Source of the DNA: an uncultured Ruminococcus sp. | GTDB lineage: Bacteria > Bacillota > Clostridia > Oscillospirales > Ruminococcaceae | DNA length: 33,472 nt | Assembly: GCF_946415235.1 (NCBI RefSeq) | Contig: NZ_CAMKRR010000026.1 | Coordinates: 1-33,472 of the forward strand | Direction: 5' to 3' | Shown: positions 1-6,939 of the stretch, piece by piece | Position numbering within the stretch: position 1 is the stretch's first letter | Layout: the number at the start of each line of letters is the position of its first letter | Notes under the pieces: model-generated | Database searches by the model: none | What the model saw: only the letters and a program-made list of their open reading frames with translations | What the model was told of the DNA's origin: nothing | Made by a program: the position numbers and the translations under genes

Positions 1-30
1 CCGTCCCCTACAAAGCGCAAGTGTAATTTC

Positions 31-49
31 GGGCGGATAATATCCGCCC
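31..49. repeat. GGGCGGATA/TATCCGCCC hairpin module
   Basis: A perfect 9-bp stem (GGGCGGATA and TATCCGCCC) with a one-base centre. The identical 19-mer occurs at 1563-1581, and both copies are followed by CCTACAATGGGCT. Bases 1-12 (CCGTCCCCTACA) look like the closing arm of a further repeat hairpin cut by the window edge. It belongs to the intergenic repeat family seen at four places in this window. Confidence 0.85.
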
Positions 50-177
50 CTACAATGGGCTAACGGTACAATCATTTTTTTAGTGCTGTAAGCGATGTAC
101 GATTAACGGTGTTGTTTTAAGTGAGCGAGTTTACGAGCGCCAACGTGGCTGCGCCGCCGCTCGCTCAGCGGCAAATT
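45..177 (+). repeat. 133-bp dispersed repeat, copy 1
   Basis: Compared base by base, this stretch is the exact reverse complement of 19304-19436. It contains GCGAGC-rich and GCCGCCGC blocks and ends just upstream of the ribosome site of the gene at 204. Both copies lie wholly in intergenic DNA close to a start codon. Its function is unknown; a small non-autonomous mobile repeat is the most natural guess. Confidence 0.9.
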
Positions 178-203
178 TTGATTTATAAAGGAAAGGACAA
201 ATA

Positions 204-1478
204 ATGAACAGCAGGATAAACGAATTATACGGCTTCGACAGCAGGATAGAAAAGCTTGCCGCACAGGCAGAAAAGAACTGCGCCGAAGCCTTTGCAAAAA
301 TAGACGCAAACGCCGAATACTGCGGCGCAAAGGTACTGAAAGCATTCTCCGACAACAAGGTCAGCGAGCCCTGCTTCTACGGCTCAACGGGCTACGGCTA
401 TGGAGATATGGGACGCGAAGTGATAGACAAGGTATTCGCACAGGCTCTCGGAGCTGAGGACGCTCTTGTACGCTTCAACTTCGTATCAGGCACTCATGCC
501 CTGTCCGTGGCTCTTTTCGGAGTTCTCAGAACAGGCGACAAGATAGTTTCCATAACGGGAAAGCCATATGATACTCTCGAAGAAGTCATCGGCATAAGCG
601 GCGAAAAGGGTAACGGCTCCCTTATGGACTACGGCGTGCAGTACGGACAGGTAGACCTCAACAGCGACGGTACTCCGAAGCTCGGCGAGATCACCGAAGC
701 CGTAAAAGGGGCAAAGGTCGCTTATATACAGCGTTCACGGGGCTATTCTCTCCGCAGCGCTTTCACGATAGCAGATATAGAAAAAATGGTAAATGCCGCT
801 AAAAAAGGCAATCCCGACATAATCGTCATGGTGGACAACTGCTACGGCGAATTCGTCGAGGACAGAGAGCCGACGGCTGTCGGGGCAGACGTTATAATAG
901 GCTCTCTCATAAAGAACGCAGGCGGCGGTATCGCCCGAACAGGCGGATATATCGCAGGCAGAGCCGACCTTGTGGAGCTCTGCTCATATCGTCTCACCTG
1001 CGTGGGAATGGGAAAGGAAGTCGGCTGCACTCTCGGTATGAACCGCGAGATGCTCATGGGCATATTCTTTGCACCCGATGTTGTGGCAAACGCCATAAAG
1101 ACCTGCACCTTCGCAAGCGAGCTATTTTCTCTTCTCGGCTTCGAGTGCTCACCGCGTAAGCACGAGCCAAGAGGAGATATAATCACAGCCGTGAAGCTGG
1201 GCGATGAGGAGCACCTTTGCGCTTTCTGCCGCGGTATACAGAAAGGAGCTCCCGTTGACTCATTCGTTACTCCCGAGCCGTGGGATATGCCGGGCTATTC
1301 AAGTCAGGTCATCATGGCGGCAGGAGCATTCACAAACGGAGCTTCCATAGAGCTCTCCGCAGACGCTCCCCTCCGCGAGCCTTATGCAGTATGGATGCAG
1401 GGCGGTATAACCTACACAAGCGGAAAGCTGGGAGTAATGCTGGCAGCTCAGGAAATGCTGTCCGAAGGACTTATATAA
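204..1478 (+). CDS. Methionine gamma-lyase family PLP protein (aluminium resistance family)
   Basis: A 424-residue fold-type I PLP enzyme of the family annotated as methionine gamma-lyase or aluminium resistance protein (Bacillus YnbB-like). Visible features are the glycine/tyrosine-rich STGYGYGD segment near residues 61-68, the substrate or PLP loop FVSGTHAL near 93-100, an Asp-Asn-Cys-Tyr-Gly motif at 211-215, and SLIKNAGGG at 234-242. Lys237 is the likely Schiff-base lysine. The length is typical of the family. The start is supported by a GGAAAGGA site about 8 nt upstream. The exact substrate is not settled for this family; C-S lyase activity on methionine or cysteine conjugates is inferred from homology. 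It stands between intergenic repeats, with the tautomerase gene downstream on the same strand. Confidence 0.85.
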   Translation: MNSRINELYGFDSRIEKLAAQAEKNCAEAFAKIDANAEYCGAKVLKAFSDNKVSEPCFYGSTGYGYGDMGREVIDKVFAQALGAEDALVRFNFVSGTHALSVALFGVLRTGDKIVSITGKPYDTLEEVIGISGEKGNGSLMDYGVQYGQVDLNSDGTPKLGEITEAVKGAKVAYIQRSRGYSLRSAFTIADIEKMVNAAKKGNPDIIVMVDNCYGEFVEDREPTAVGADVIIGSLIKNAGGGIARTGGYIAGRADLVELCSYRLTCVGMGKEVGCTLGMNREMLMGIFFAPDVVANAIKTCTFASELFSLLGFECSPRKHEPRGDIITAVKLGDEEHLCAFCRGIQKGAPVDSFVTPEPWDMPGYSSQVIMAAGAFTNGASIELSADAPLREPYAVWMQGGITYTSGKLGVMLAAQEMLSEGLI

Positions 1479-1493
1479 ATCAAAATCTATGTT

Positions 1494-1620
1494 TGTAGGG
1501 AACGGCGAGGGCGCCCTCCCCTACACATGATGTTCACGTTATTTATAGTGTAAGGCGTACACGGGCGGATAATATCCGCCCCTACAATGGGCTGACGGCT
1601 AATAGCTAATGGCTAACGGC
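1494..1620. repeat. Intergenic repeat cluster
   Basis: The gap between the PLP enzyme and the tautomerase begins with a hairpin whose arms are TGTAGGG (1494-1500) and CCCTACA (1519-1525). The GGGCGGATA-A-TATCCGCCC hairpin follows at 1563-1581. The stretch ends in short tandem variants of GGCTAAyrG (GGCTGACGG, GGCTAATAG, TGGCTAACGG). The same modules recur at 1-60, 19421-19576 and 29730-29780. Such hairpins could also weaken read-through between the two genes. Confidence 0.8.
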
Positions 1621-1644
1621 TAAAAAATATGAGGAGGAATTATC

Positions 1645-1986
1645 ATGCCATTCATCAATGTCAAAACAAACGTATCTGTTTCCGAGGAGCAGAAAACAAG
1701 CATCAAATCCGCTATGGGACGTGCTATCACAGCTATCCCCGGCAAGTCCGAGGGCTGGCTCATGGTCGGCATCGAGTCCGAATACGACCTCTGGTTCAAG
1801 GGGGAGAACGCTCCTGCGGCTATGGTGGAGGTATCCATATACGGCAGCGCTTCTTCAAACGCGCTCGTGACCCTCACAAGCCATATCACAGGAATACTGA
1901 CCGATAATATCGGTATCCCGTCAGACAGAGTTTACGTAAAGTACACAAGCACGAACGACTGGGGCTGGAACGGCTCCAATTTCTGA
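1645..1986 (+). CDS. MIF-family tautomerase (phenylpyruvate tautomerase-like)
   Basis: A 113-residue protein with the full length and hallmarks of the macrophage migration inhibitory factor family. Proline directly follows the initiator Met (MPFINV), as needed for the catalytic N-terminal proline after Met removal. The C-terminus carries VYVKYT and the WGWNGSNF tail typical of MIF homologues. The family tautomerises keto/enol phenylpyruvate and related substrates as a homotrimer. The start is fixed by Pro2 and by a GAGGAGG site about 7 nt upstream. The next gene starts 10 nt after the stop, so the two may be co-transcribed. No signal peptide is visible, so it is probably cytoplasmic; its physiological substrate in bacteria is generally unknown. 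Confidence 0.9.
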   Translation: MPFINVKTNVSVSEEQKTSIKSAMGRAITAIPGKSEGWLMVGIESEYDLWFKGENAPAAMVEVSIYGSASSNALVTLTSHITGILTDNIGIPSDRVYVKYTSTNDWGWNGSNF

Positions 1987-1996
1987 GGTGATAATT

Positions 1997-3340
1997 ATGA
2001 AATTAACAAAGATATGCGGACTTCTCACAGCAGCAGTACTCTGCGCGACCTCCGTTAACGTCATGAAGATAAGCGAAAATGAGCTCATAGCTTCGGCAGA
2101 CGAGTGGTGCTACGCAGGAGAGACCTGCGAGCCGCTCCACGATACCTCACGTGACGTTCAGACCGAGGGTGTCGGAAATCCCTTGAATTTCGGTGAAAGG
2201 AACACTCCCGCCGACGCTTCCACAGCTGAGATACGCGCTATCAACCACAAAATGACTGTTCAGGAAGTAAAGTACGCTCTCTACAAGGAGATAGACGAGC
2301 ACTGGGACCTTATCTCCACCCGTCTCGGTCAGCCCGACCGTGAAAAGATGTATGCCCTTTTCCTCGGACTCGGTTCAAGAGAGTCCACTCTCGGCGAGGG
2401 CAAGATAGGCTCAGACCATGAGACCGCCTATGAGGACGGCTGGGGAGTAAACTCCGCCCACGCATACGGAACTTTACAGACCGCCGTTACTGCTTTTGCT
2501 GACTGCGACCCAAAATTCATGCCCGAGGACAATGTCCCCGAAATGTTCCAGTATTCGTTCACGAAATCCAACTTCTACGACTGCATAATCTCAAATCACA
2601 TGGGTATCAGAAAGATACTCCACTTTGCTGAGATATGTATAGACGAGCAGGGAATGAACGACTATCAGGTAATAAGGAACAGCCTTAAAGGCTTCAACAC
2701 AGGCTGGTGCACAAAGGCTGAGGACGACGGAGCATACGCCACCTACGCCGATGAGATATGTGCAATGGCGCAGTTCTACTACTATGAGGGACATCTCTAC
2801 GACAACGTGTTCACATGGACATCCGCAAACGGCGACAAGATCAATAAATACCGCACCGACGACCGCTGGGACTGGTGGGGCGACGGTGTGCCGAGCATGG
2901 CTCCCATAGAGGAAAAGCAGGTTGCAACGACTACTACGACCACGACAACGACCACAACTACGACTACTACAACTACTACCACGACTACAACTACCACAAC
3001 AAGCACTACAACTACTACTTCTTCAACTACTTCGACCTCTGCCACAGAGACTTCAACCACCACATCTGTTACAGATAACATCGGTGATGAGACAGTTTAC
3101 GGCGACGCCAACTGCGACGGCACTATTGATATGTCGGACGCCGTGCTCATTATGCAGGCGCTTGCAAATCCCAACAAATACGGCGTAAGCGGCACTGACG
3201 GCAAGCATATCACCGATAAGGGACTTGTAAATGCCGATGTAGACGCTTCAAGCAAGGGACTGACCTCCAATGACGCTCTGCGTATACAGGAGTATCTTCT
3301 CCACATAATAGGAAGCCTTGAGCCGATAATCGACGACTGA
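1997..3340 (+). CDS. Secreted dockerin protein with lysozyme-like N-terminal domain
   Basis: About 447 residues starting at ATG 1997 with GAGGTG just upstream; an in-frame GTG at 1988 is less likely because the signal peptide begins MKLTKICG. Order: signal peptide (about 1-35), catalytic-like domain (about 45-300), an almost pure threonine linker (about 310-360), and a type I dockerin with two calcium loops (DANCDGTIDMSDAV and NADVDASSKGLTSNDAL) to the C-terminus. The N-terminal domain shows the goose-type lysozyme/SLT transglycosylase pattern: SRES with candidate acid Glu129, then HAYGTLQ (about 155-161, compare GLMQ), then LKGFNTG followed by a YATYADEI helix. This suggests peptidoglycan or other glycan cleavage from a cellulosome-docked protein. 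The dockerin and secretion are firm; the lytic fold is my inference from motifs only. Confidence 0.8.
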   Translation: MKLTKICGLLTAAVLCATSVNVMKISENELIASADEWCYAGETCEPLHDTSRDVQTEGVGNPLNFGERNTPADASTAEIRAINHKMTVQEVKYALYKEIDEHWDLISTRLGQPDREKMYALFLGLGSRESTLGEGKIGSDHETAYEDGWGVNSAHAYGTLQTAVTAFADCDPKFMPEDNVPEMFQYSFTKSNFYDCIISNHMGIRKILHFAEICIDEQGMNDYQVIRNSLKGFNTGWCTKAEDDGAYATYADEICAMAQFYYYEGHLYDNVFTWTSANGDKINKYRTDDRWDWWGDGVPSMAPIEEKQVATTTTTTTTTTTTTTTTTTTTTTTTTSTTTTTSSTTSTSATETSTTTSVTDNIGDETVYGDANCDGTIDMSDAVLIMQALANPNKYGVSGTDGKHITDKGLVNADVDASSKGLTSNDALRIQEYLLHIIGSLEPIIDD

Positions 3341-3358
3341 TAATTTAAAGCAAAAGAT

Positions 3359-3384
3359 AAACGGGAGCATAAATGCTCCCGTTT
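3359..3384. terminator. Bidirectional intrinsic terminator
   Basis: A perfect 12-bp stem (AAACGGGAGCAT and its complement, AA loop) has T5 after it on the plus strand and A-rich sequence before it. It serves the dockerin gene and probably also the convergent minus-strand gene ending at 3392. Confidence 0.9.
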
Positions 3385-3391
3385 TTGTATA

Positions 3392-3970
3392 TTAATCAAT
3401 ATCTATACCTGCTGACCAATGCCCTTTTACTTCAAGGGGCTGATCGGCTTTTTTCTCTCCGAGGAACGAGCTTACAGTGACAGAATAGCTGCCGCTGTCC
3501 AGCTTGCCCACAGGGATTTTTAACTCTGCCTCCCCGTTGTTTATCATGGCAGGCGCTATCTCTCCGCAGCTCACCTCCGAACCGTTCGTCTGATCGGTGA
3601 CACTGAACTCATTGAGATCAATGGTCTCAAACTCCCTGTAAGGAAAAGCATTCGGATCACTGAACACGACCTTTACGGTAATAGTCTCGGCCTCATATAC
3701 CAGAGAAACATTTATCTCTTCATTGGCATTTTCATATACCGAACCCGTTACCGTGCCGAATATATTTGTCTCATCGCGGAAATATCCGCTTTTTGATACT
3801 GCATAAGCTCCCGTTCCCGCAATGGCAAGCATAAGCGGAACAGCAACTGCTGCTGCAAATTTTGGTTTCATACGGCGTGAAACTCTCCTTTCGCCTGTAA
3901 GATGACAGCAGAAGCCAAAGATAGAATCTCCATACAGTTCCAGCAGTTTTTCAAACTGAATCTCTGTCAT
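3392..3970 (-). CDS. Chimeric protein: ECF sigma N-terminus fused to anti-sigma-like membrane protein
   Basis: A 192-residue ORF. ATG 3970 has GGAGGTG upstream; a TTG 15 nt earlier is less likely. Residues 1-27 (FEKLLELYGDSIFGFCCHLTG) match the opening of sigma region 2 of ECF factors. All of the core- and DNA-binding parts of a sigma factor are absent. From about residue 30 the sequence becomes a positively charged stretch, a membrane helix (about 37-54, ending GTGAYAV) and an extracytoplasmic domain, as in the DUF4179-type anti-sigma partners encoded next to such sigma genes. The simplest reading is an in-frame deletion joining a sigma gene to its downstream regulator. An internal AAAGGAG site before ATG 3871 (MKPKFAAA) could also translate the membrane part alone. 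The C-terminal domain function is unknown. Confidence 0.7.
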   Translation of the reverse strand: MTEIQFEKLLELYGDSIFGFCCHLTGERRVSRRMKPKFAAAVAVPLMLAIAGTGAYAVSKSGYFRDETNIFGTVTGSVYENANEEINVSLVYEAETITVKVVFSDPNAFPYREFETIDLNEFSVTDQTNGSEVSCGEIAPAMINNGEAELKIPVGKLDSGSYSVTVSSFLGEKKADQPLEVKGHWSAGIDID

Positions 3971-4032
3971 TCGGTGCACCTCCAATTTTCTATCTTCTGT
4001 TACATATTGTCATCAGCGAAAAAAGGTTCAAA

Positions 4033-4057
4033 AAAAGCGCACAAAAAGTGCGCTTTT
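4033..4057 (-). terminator. Intrinsic terminator of the TSCPD gene
   Basis: A ten-base stem, AAAAGCGCAC with GTGCGCTTTT, has a five-base loop. On the minus strand it is followed by a run of T, placing it right after the TSCPD gene stop. Confidence 0.85.
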
Positions 4058-4074
4058 GCTGATATGATTATATA

Positions 4075-4335
4075 TCACGCCTTATTCTGCTCGTCGTAAG
4101 CCCTGCGTACAGCTAAGCAGAGCTGATCGGCGCAGGAAGTGGGACGCATACCGCAGGTATTGCCCTTTAGCTTTGCTTCTATCTGCTCAACAGTCCAGCC
4201 GTCAAGCACCTTTGAGAGCGCCTTGAGGTTTCCGTTGCAGCCGCCCACGAATGCGATATTCGTGATAACGTCACCGTCGATATCAAAGCTTATCTCCTGT
4301 GAACAGACCATTTTCGTCTTGTATTTATATTTCAT
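4075..4335 (-). CDS. Small TSCPD-domain protein
   Basis: An 86-residue, cysteine-rich protein matching the stand-alone TSCPD family (the type named TIGR03905). The motif reads TSCAD here (residues 67-71), with further cysteines at 11, 33, 61 and 73 and a GGCNGN motif near 31-36. The TSCPD domain also occurs at the C-terminus of some ribonucleotide reductases, and the cysteine pattern suggests metal binding. The role of the stand-alone form is not known to me. The ribosome site is AAGGAAGG, 7-8 nt upstream. It is monocistronic, with its own promoter (4379-4407) and terminator (4033-4057). Confidence 0.85.
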   Translation of the reverse strand: MKYKYKTKMVCSQEISFDIDGDVITNIAFVGGCNGNLKALSKVLDGWTVEQIEAKLKGNTCGMRPTSCADQLCLAVRRAYDEQNKA

Positions 4336-4378
4336 ATGTAAACTTCCTTCCTTGTATCAGGTTTATTCTTATATCTAA

Positions 4379-4407
4379 ATTTTATACCATAAATCACAGC
4401 TTGTCAA
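4379..4407 (-). promoter_or_regulatory. Promoter of the TSCPD gene
   Basis: On the minus strand, TTGACA (4402-4407), a 17-base spacer and TAAAAT (4379-4384). A TGG-TATAAA extended -10 is the alternative. The spacer (AGCTGTG...ATGG) closely resembles that of the rpsF promoter at 17948-17976. Confidence 0.75.
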
Positions 4408-4479
4408 TGATAGTATTCTGAAATCTGAGTGAAAAGCCCCTTATGTGACAAAACTGTTATTTTTATCTTCAAATAATTG

Positions 4480-4508
4480 TTTACAAAGAGCGAAAAATAT
4501 GATATCAT
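4480..4508 (+). promoter_or_regulatory. Promoter of the GH25 gene
   Basis: TTTACA (4480-4485), a 17-base spacer, then TATCAT (4503-4508), ending 35 nt before the GH25 start codon. Confidence 0.7.
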
Positions 4509-4543
4509 ATACTTACAGATAAAAAACATTAACGGAGGAAACA

Positions 4544-5500
4544 ATGGCTGACAACAAAAGACGAATAAAATTCAAGAGTATCGCCATACTCGAAGCTGTT
4601 ATCATACTTCTTCTGTTCTTTGCCCTTATTTTTACGGCTTTTTTCAAGGGAAAAGCCGATGCAGTACCTGCAAGCGCAAAGTCCGACAAGCCGCAGGTCC
4701 GCAAAAGGGCTGTCATTGAAAAGGAAGAAGCCTTCTATCAGTTCGACGGAAAAAAGATACTCATGCACGACAATACATACGGTGAGATATTCGTTCCCGT
4801 TTACGAGGATGTTCCTGCCTGCACTGTGGACCTGAATAATATCACCATGCGTAACGGCTACGCCTATTACAGTGAAAACGGCAATATCATTTCAACAACA
4901 GGCGTTGACGTTTCGGAGTTCCAGGGCGATATCGACTGGACTCAGGTAAAGCAGGCGGGCATAGACTTCGCGTTCATACGCATAGGCTACCGCACATACG
5001 GCGACGGTATAGTTACATACGACAATGCCTTCCAGCGCAATATCGAAGGGGCACAGGCAGCAGGAATAAAGGTGGGAGCCTACTTCTTCTCACAGGCGAC
5101 CACTGTTGACGAGGCTGTAGACGAAGCCGACGCTGTTATAGACGCCCTTGCACCTTATGATATCACCTACCCCGTTGTCTACGACTGGGAGCTCGTCTAC
5201 CACGACAGCGCACGTACTGATGATGTTTCCGTTGAAGCTCTCGCGGACTGCTGTGTGGCTTTCTGCGAAAGGGTAAAGGACTCGGGATACACCCCCATGA
5301 TATACCAGAACACTGGTACAGCTATGCACAAGCTGGATCTTCCCCGCGTAAAGGACTACGATTTCTGGCTTGCGGAATACGCGGAAAAGCCGTCATTCTA
5401 CTATGATTTCAGGATATGGCAGTATTCCAACACAGGCAGGATACCGGGTATCGAGGGAGACGTTGACCTCAATATCTGCTTCAGACCATACGGAGAATAA
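4544..5500 (+). CDS. Membrane-anchored GH25 muramidase
   Basis: A 318-residue protein. Residues 1-11 are basic and cytoplasmic, 12-34 form one membrane helix, and a linker of about 80 residues leads to a GH25 (Chalaropsis-type lysozyme) domain from about 119 to the end. Signature residues are Asp122 in GVDVSEFQGDIDW and the Asp214-x-Glu216 pair in VVYDWE; the C-terminus has the family WQYSNTG and GDVDLN segments. It should hydrolyse MurNAc-GlcNAc bonds outside the membrane, which suggests cell-wall remodelling rather than a free lysin. The start has a GGAGG site 7 nt upstream. It stands alone between its own promoter and a terminator. Confidence 0.92.
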   Translation: MADNKRRIKFKSIAILEAVIILLLFFALIFTAFFKGKADAVPASAKSDKPQVRKRAVIEKEEAFYQFDGKKILMHDNTYGEIFVPVYEDVPACTVDLNNITMRNGYAYYSENGNIISTTGVDVSEFQGDIDWTQVKQAGIDFAFIRIGYRTYGDGIVTYDNAFQRNIEGAQAAGIKVGAYFFSQATTVDEAVDEADAVIDALAPYDITYPVVYDWELVYHDSARTDDVSVEALADCCVAFCERVKDSGYTPMIYQNTGTAMHKLDLPRVKDYDFWLAEYAEKPSFYYDFRIWQYSNTGRIPGIEGDVDLNICFRPYGE

Positions 5501-5510
5501 CATTACAAAA

Positions 5511-5544
5511 AGCCCTTAGTCCGCAAACGCGCAGACTAAGGGCT
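5511..5544. terminator. Terminator between GH25 and the small ORF
   Basis: An 11-bp perfect stem (AGCCCTTAGTC with GACTAAGGGCT) and a 12-base loop, flanked by A-rich and T-rich sequence. It sits between convergent genes and could serve both strands. Confidence 0.8.
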
Positions 5545-5550
5545 TGGATT

Positions 5551-5676
5551 TTATTCTTCACCGAACCATTTTATTCCGCATTCGGTATATCTTTTTATGA
5601 TACCTCTGCGGAGCTTCCACGTATTCTCATGCACCATTCTGTAAACGTAATCGGTACGAGTATCGGTGTGGACCAT
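5551..5676 (-). CDS. Small ORF, 41 residues, unknown
   Basis: A short minus-strand ORF from ATG 5676 to TAA 5551. An AAGGAG site lies 6 nt before the ATG, and a terminator (5511-5544) lies immediately beyond the stop. The peptide begins MVHTDTRTDY and ends GIKWFGEE, is rich in Arg, Lys and Tyr, has one cysteine and no membrane helix. It follows ireB on the same strand, but the hairpin at 5698-5720 separates them, so read-through or an unseen promoter would be needed. I do not recognise the family. The well-placed ribosome site and terminator are the case for it being real. Confidence 0.5.
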   Translation of the reverse strand: MVHTDTRTDYVYRMVHENTWKLRRGIIKRYTECGIKWFGEE

Positions 5677-5697
5677 AATATACTCCTTATAAAAACC

Positions 5698-5720
5698 AAG
5701 GCGGTCATAAAGACCGCCTT
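5698..5720 (-). terminator. Intrinsic terminator after ireB
   Basis: The stem AAGGCGGTC with GACCGCCTT, five-base loop. On the minus strand it is followed by GGTTTTT. It lies four bases past the ireB stop. Confidence 0.85.
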
Positions 5721-5723
5721 TTA

Positions 5724-5969
5724 TCATGCATTAAGATAAGACCTCACAAGCACCTGCAAAAGCTCGTCACGGTCAATGTGACGGATAAGGCTTCTTGCGT
5801 TGTTGTATGTCGTGATGTATGTAGGATCTTCCGAAAGTATATATCCTACTATCTGATTAACGGGGTTATATCCCTTCTGTGTCAGAGCATCGTATATGAT
5901 AGTGAGATTTTTCTTGAGCTCTGCTTCTCTGTCCTCATTTACAGAAAAGGTCATGGTTTTATCAAACAT
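5724..5969 (-). CDS. ireB: IreB family regulatory phosphoprotein (UPF0297)
   Basis: An 81-residue protein matching IreB/YrzL along its whole length. The family core [21 protein letters not shown] lies near residues 32-52, followed by [18 protein letters not shown] near 55-72. In Enterococcus, IreB is a phosphorylation target of the PASTA kinase IreK and controls cephalosporin resistance. In many Bacillota it sits with ruvX and DUF1292 genes, but neither neighbour is here, so the gene appears detached from its usual operon. The start has GGGAGG 8 nt upstream. A promoter (6044-6072) and a terminator frame it as a single-gene unit. Confidence 0.93.
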   Translation of the reverse strand: MFDKTMTFSVNEDREAELKKNLTIIYDALTQKGYNPVNQIVGYILSEDPTYITTYNNARSLIRHIDRDELLQVLVRSYLNA

Positions 5970-6043
5970 AGTATCAGCCTCCCGCTGTTGTGGAATACTT
6001 CTGATGGAACGCTAACGGATTCAAACAAGAAGCTTGTATTAAT

Positions 6044-6072
6044 ATTATAACCTAAATGCTGCGGCAATGCAA
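6044..6072 (-). promoter_or_regulatory. Promoter of ireB
   Basis: On the minus strand, TTGCAT (6067-6072), a 17-base spacer, TATAAT (6044-6049). About 75 nt of leader precedes the ireB start. Confidence 0.7.
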
Positions 6073-6207
6073 GTATAATCCTGCATTTTTCCCGATTTGA
6101 ACGAATTTCATTGTTGATTTTATGAATTTTGCACAGCCTGACTGCCAAGAAAAATGTAATTTCCCGCCGAAGTTCCACAAATCATGCACTTTTCGGCATA
6201 TTTGGCA

Positions 6208-6741
6208 TCACTTGTCGGCTTTCTCGCAGACTGATATCACGAATTTACCACCGCAGACGATATACTGCCTGAAACGCCAGCCCTGCACATTTGTCCTTAT
6301 CTCACCACCCTCAAAGCCGAATTCCGCAGTATCCATAGGATAGGATATCCCTGTCCCGAGAGCCTTTACATAGGCTTCTTTAAGAGTCCAGAGCCTGAAA
6401 AAAAGCTGATCCTTCATATCATCGGGAGCTTTTTCCACCATATCCCGCTCTTTTTCCGAAAAAGCCCTTTTCATCACATTCGGGCGGTATTCCCTTACCC
6501 TTTCGCAGTCGATGCCGCACTCGCAGTCCGAAACTATGCAGGCGGCAATTCCGTCCGCATGGGAGAGATTGTAGTGTATATCGGGGCGGTAAGCAAGAGA
6601 GGGCTTACCCATTTTTCCTTTTGTCACTGGAGTTTCCTCGGTATAGTCGATGCCATAGGGACGCAGACACTCCCTGAGGAGCCTGTGTGCATGGTTGTGA
6701 AGCTCTTTTTTATCCATATCCTTTATCGAGATCATAAGCAT
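6208..6741 (-). CDS. 4'-phosphopantetheinyl transferase, Sfp type
   Basis: About 177 residues from ATG 6741. The open frame runs on to 6843, but a good promoter (6759-6787) lies inside it, so those upstream codons are probably not translated. GGTGA precedes ATG 6741 by 5 nt; ATG 6735 is the alternative. Family motifs are present in order: the GKPSL segment, HYNLSHADG, the magnesium-site CGIDCERVR, and the helix FRLWTLKEAYVKALGTG with the catalytic W-x-x-K-E. It transfers phosphopantetheine from CoA to a serine of carrier proteins. The Sfp type usually serves secondary metabolism, so it may activate a carrier protein used by the ketosynthase operon at 23191-26529. That link is inference: the genes are not adjacent. 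Confidence 0.88.
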   Translation of the reverse strand: MLMISIKDMDKKELHNHAHRLLRECLRPYGIDYTEETPVTKGKMGKPSLAYRPDIHYNLSHADGIAACIVSDCECGIDCERVREYRPNVMKRAFSEKERDMVEKAPDDMKDQLFFRLWTLKEAYVKALGTGISYPMDTAEFGFEGGEIRTNVQGWRFRQYIVCGGKFVISVCEKADK

Positions 6742-6758
6742 ATTCATCACCAAATACA

Positions 6759-6787
6759 ATTGTAGCATAAAACAGCGTAAATAGCAA
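6759..6787 (-). promoter_or_regulatory. Promoter of the phosphopantetheinyl transferase
   Basis: On the minus strand, TTGCTA (6782-6787), a 17-base spacer and an extended -10 TGC-TACAAT (6759-6764). It implies a leader of only 10-20 nt. Confidence 0.6.
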
Positions 6788-6868
6788 CACAAACGTTCAA
6801 ATACTGCCTTTTTACTGCATTTACGACTCAAAAAAGCGATCATATCTCCTGTGCTTTAGTAAGAAGAA

Positions 6869-6901
6869 GTGACAAATGTCACTGAAAAAGTGACATTTGT
6901 C
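6869..6901. promoter_or_regulatory. Operator-like double dyad
   Basis: GTGACA-AA-TGTCAC (6869-6882) is a perfect dyad. Seven bases later comes GTGACA-TT-TGTC (6890-6901), so the two together form a 12-bp inverted repeat. It lies just upstream of the -35 of the promoter at 6905-6933 and about 80 bp upstream of the transferase promoter on the other strand. A repressor site acting on one or both is plausible; the protein is unknown. Confidence 0.5.
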
Positions 6902-6904
6902 GTC

Positions 6905-6933
6905 TTGTTAAATCAGCTAAGAAATGTTATCAT
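6905..6933 (+). promoter_or_regulatory. Promoter-like sequence driving the region before secA
   Basis: TTGTTA (6905-6910), a 17-base spacer, TATCAT (6928-6933). No start codon with a ribosome site follows; the next sequence is strongly folded (6940-7085). Confidence 0.45.
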
Positions 6934-6939
6934 CATAGC

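Noticed and set aside
2930-3060. Tandem repeat or CRISPR-like array
   Set aside because: The ACN repetition encodes the Thr linker of a dockerin protein; no spacer structure.
6208-6843. Full 211-codon frame for the phosphopantetheinyl transferase
   Set aside because: The first 34 codons overlap a good promoter and do not resemble the family; the start was moved to 6741.
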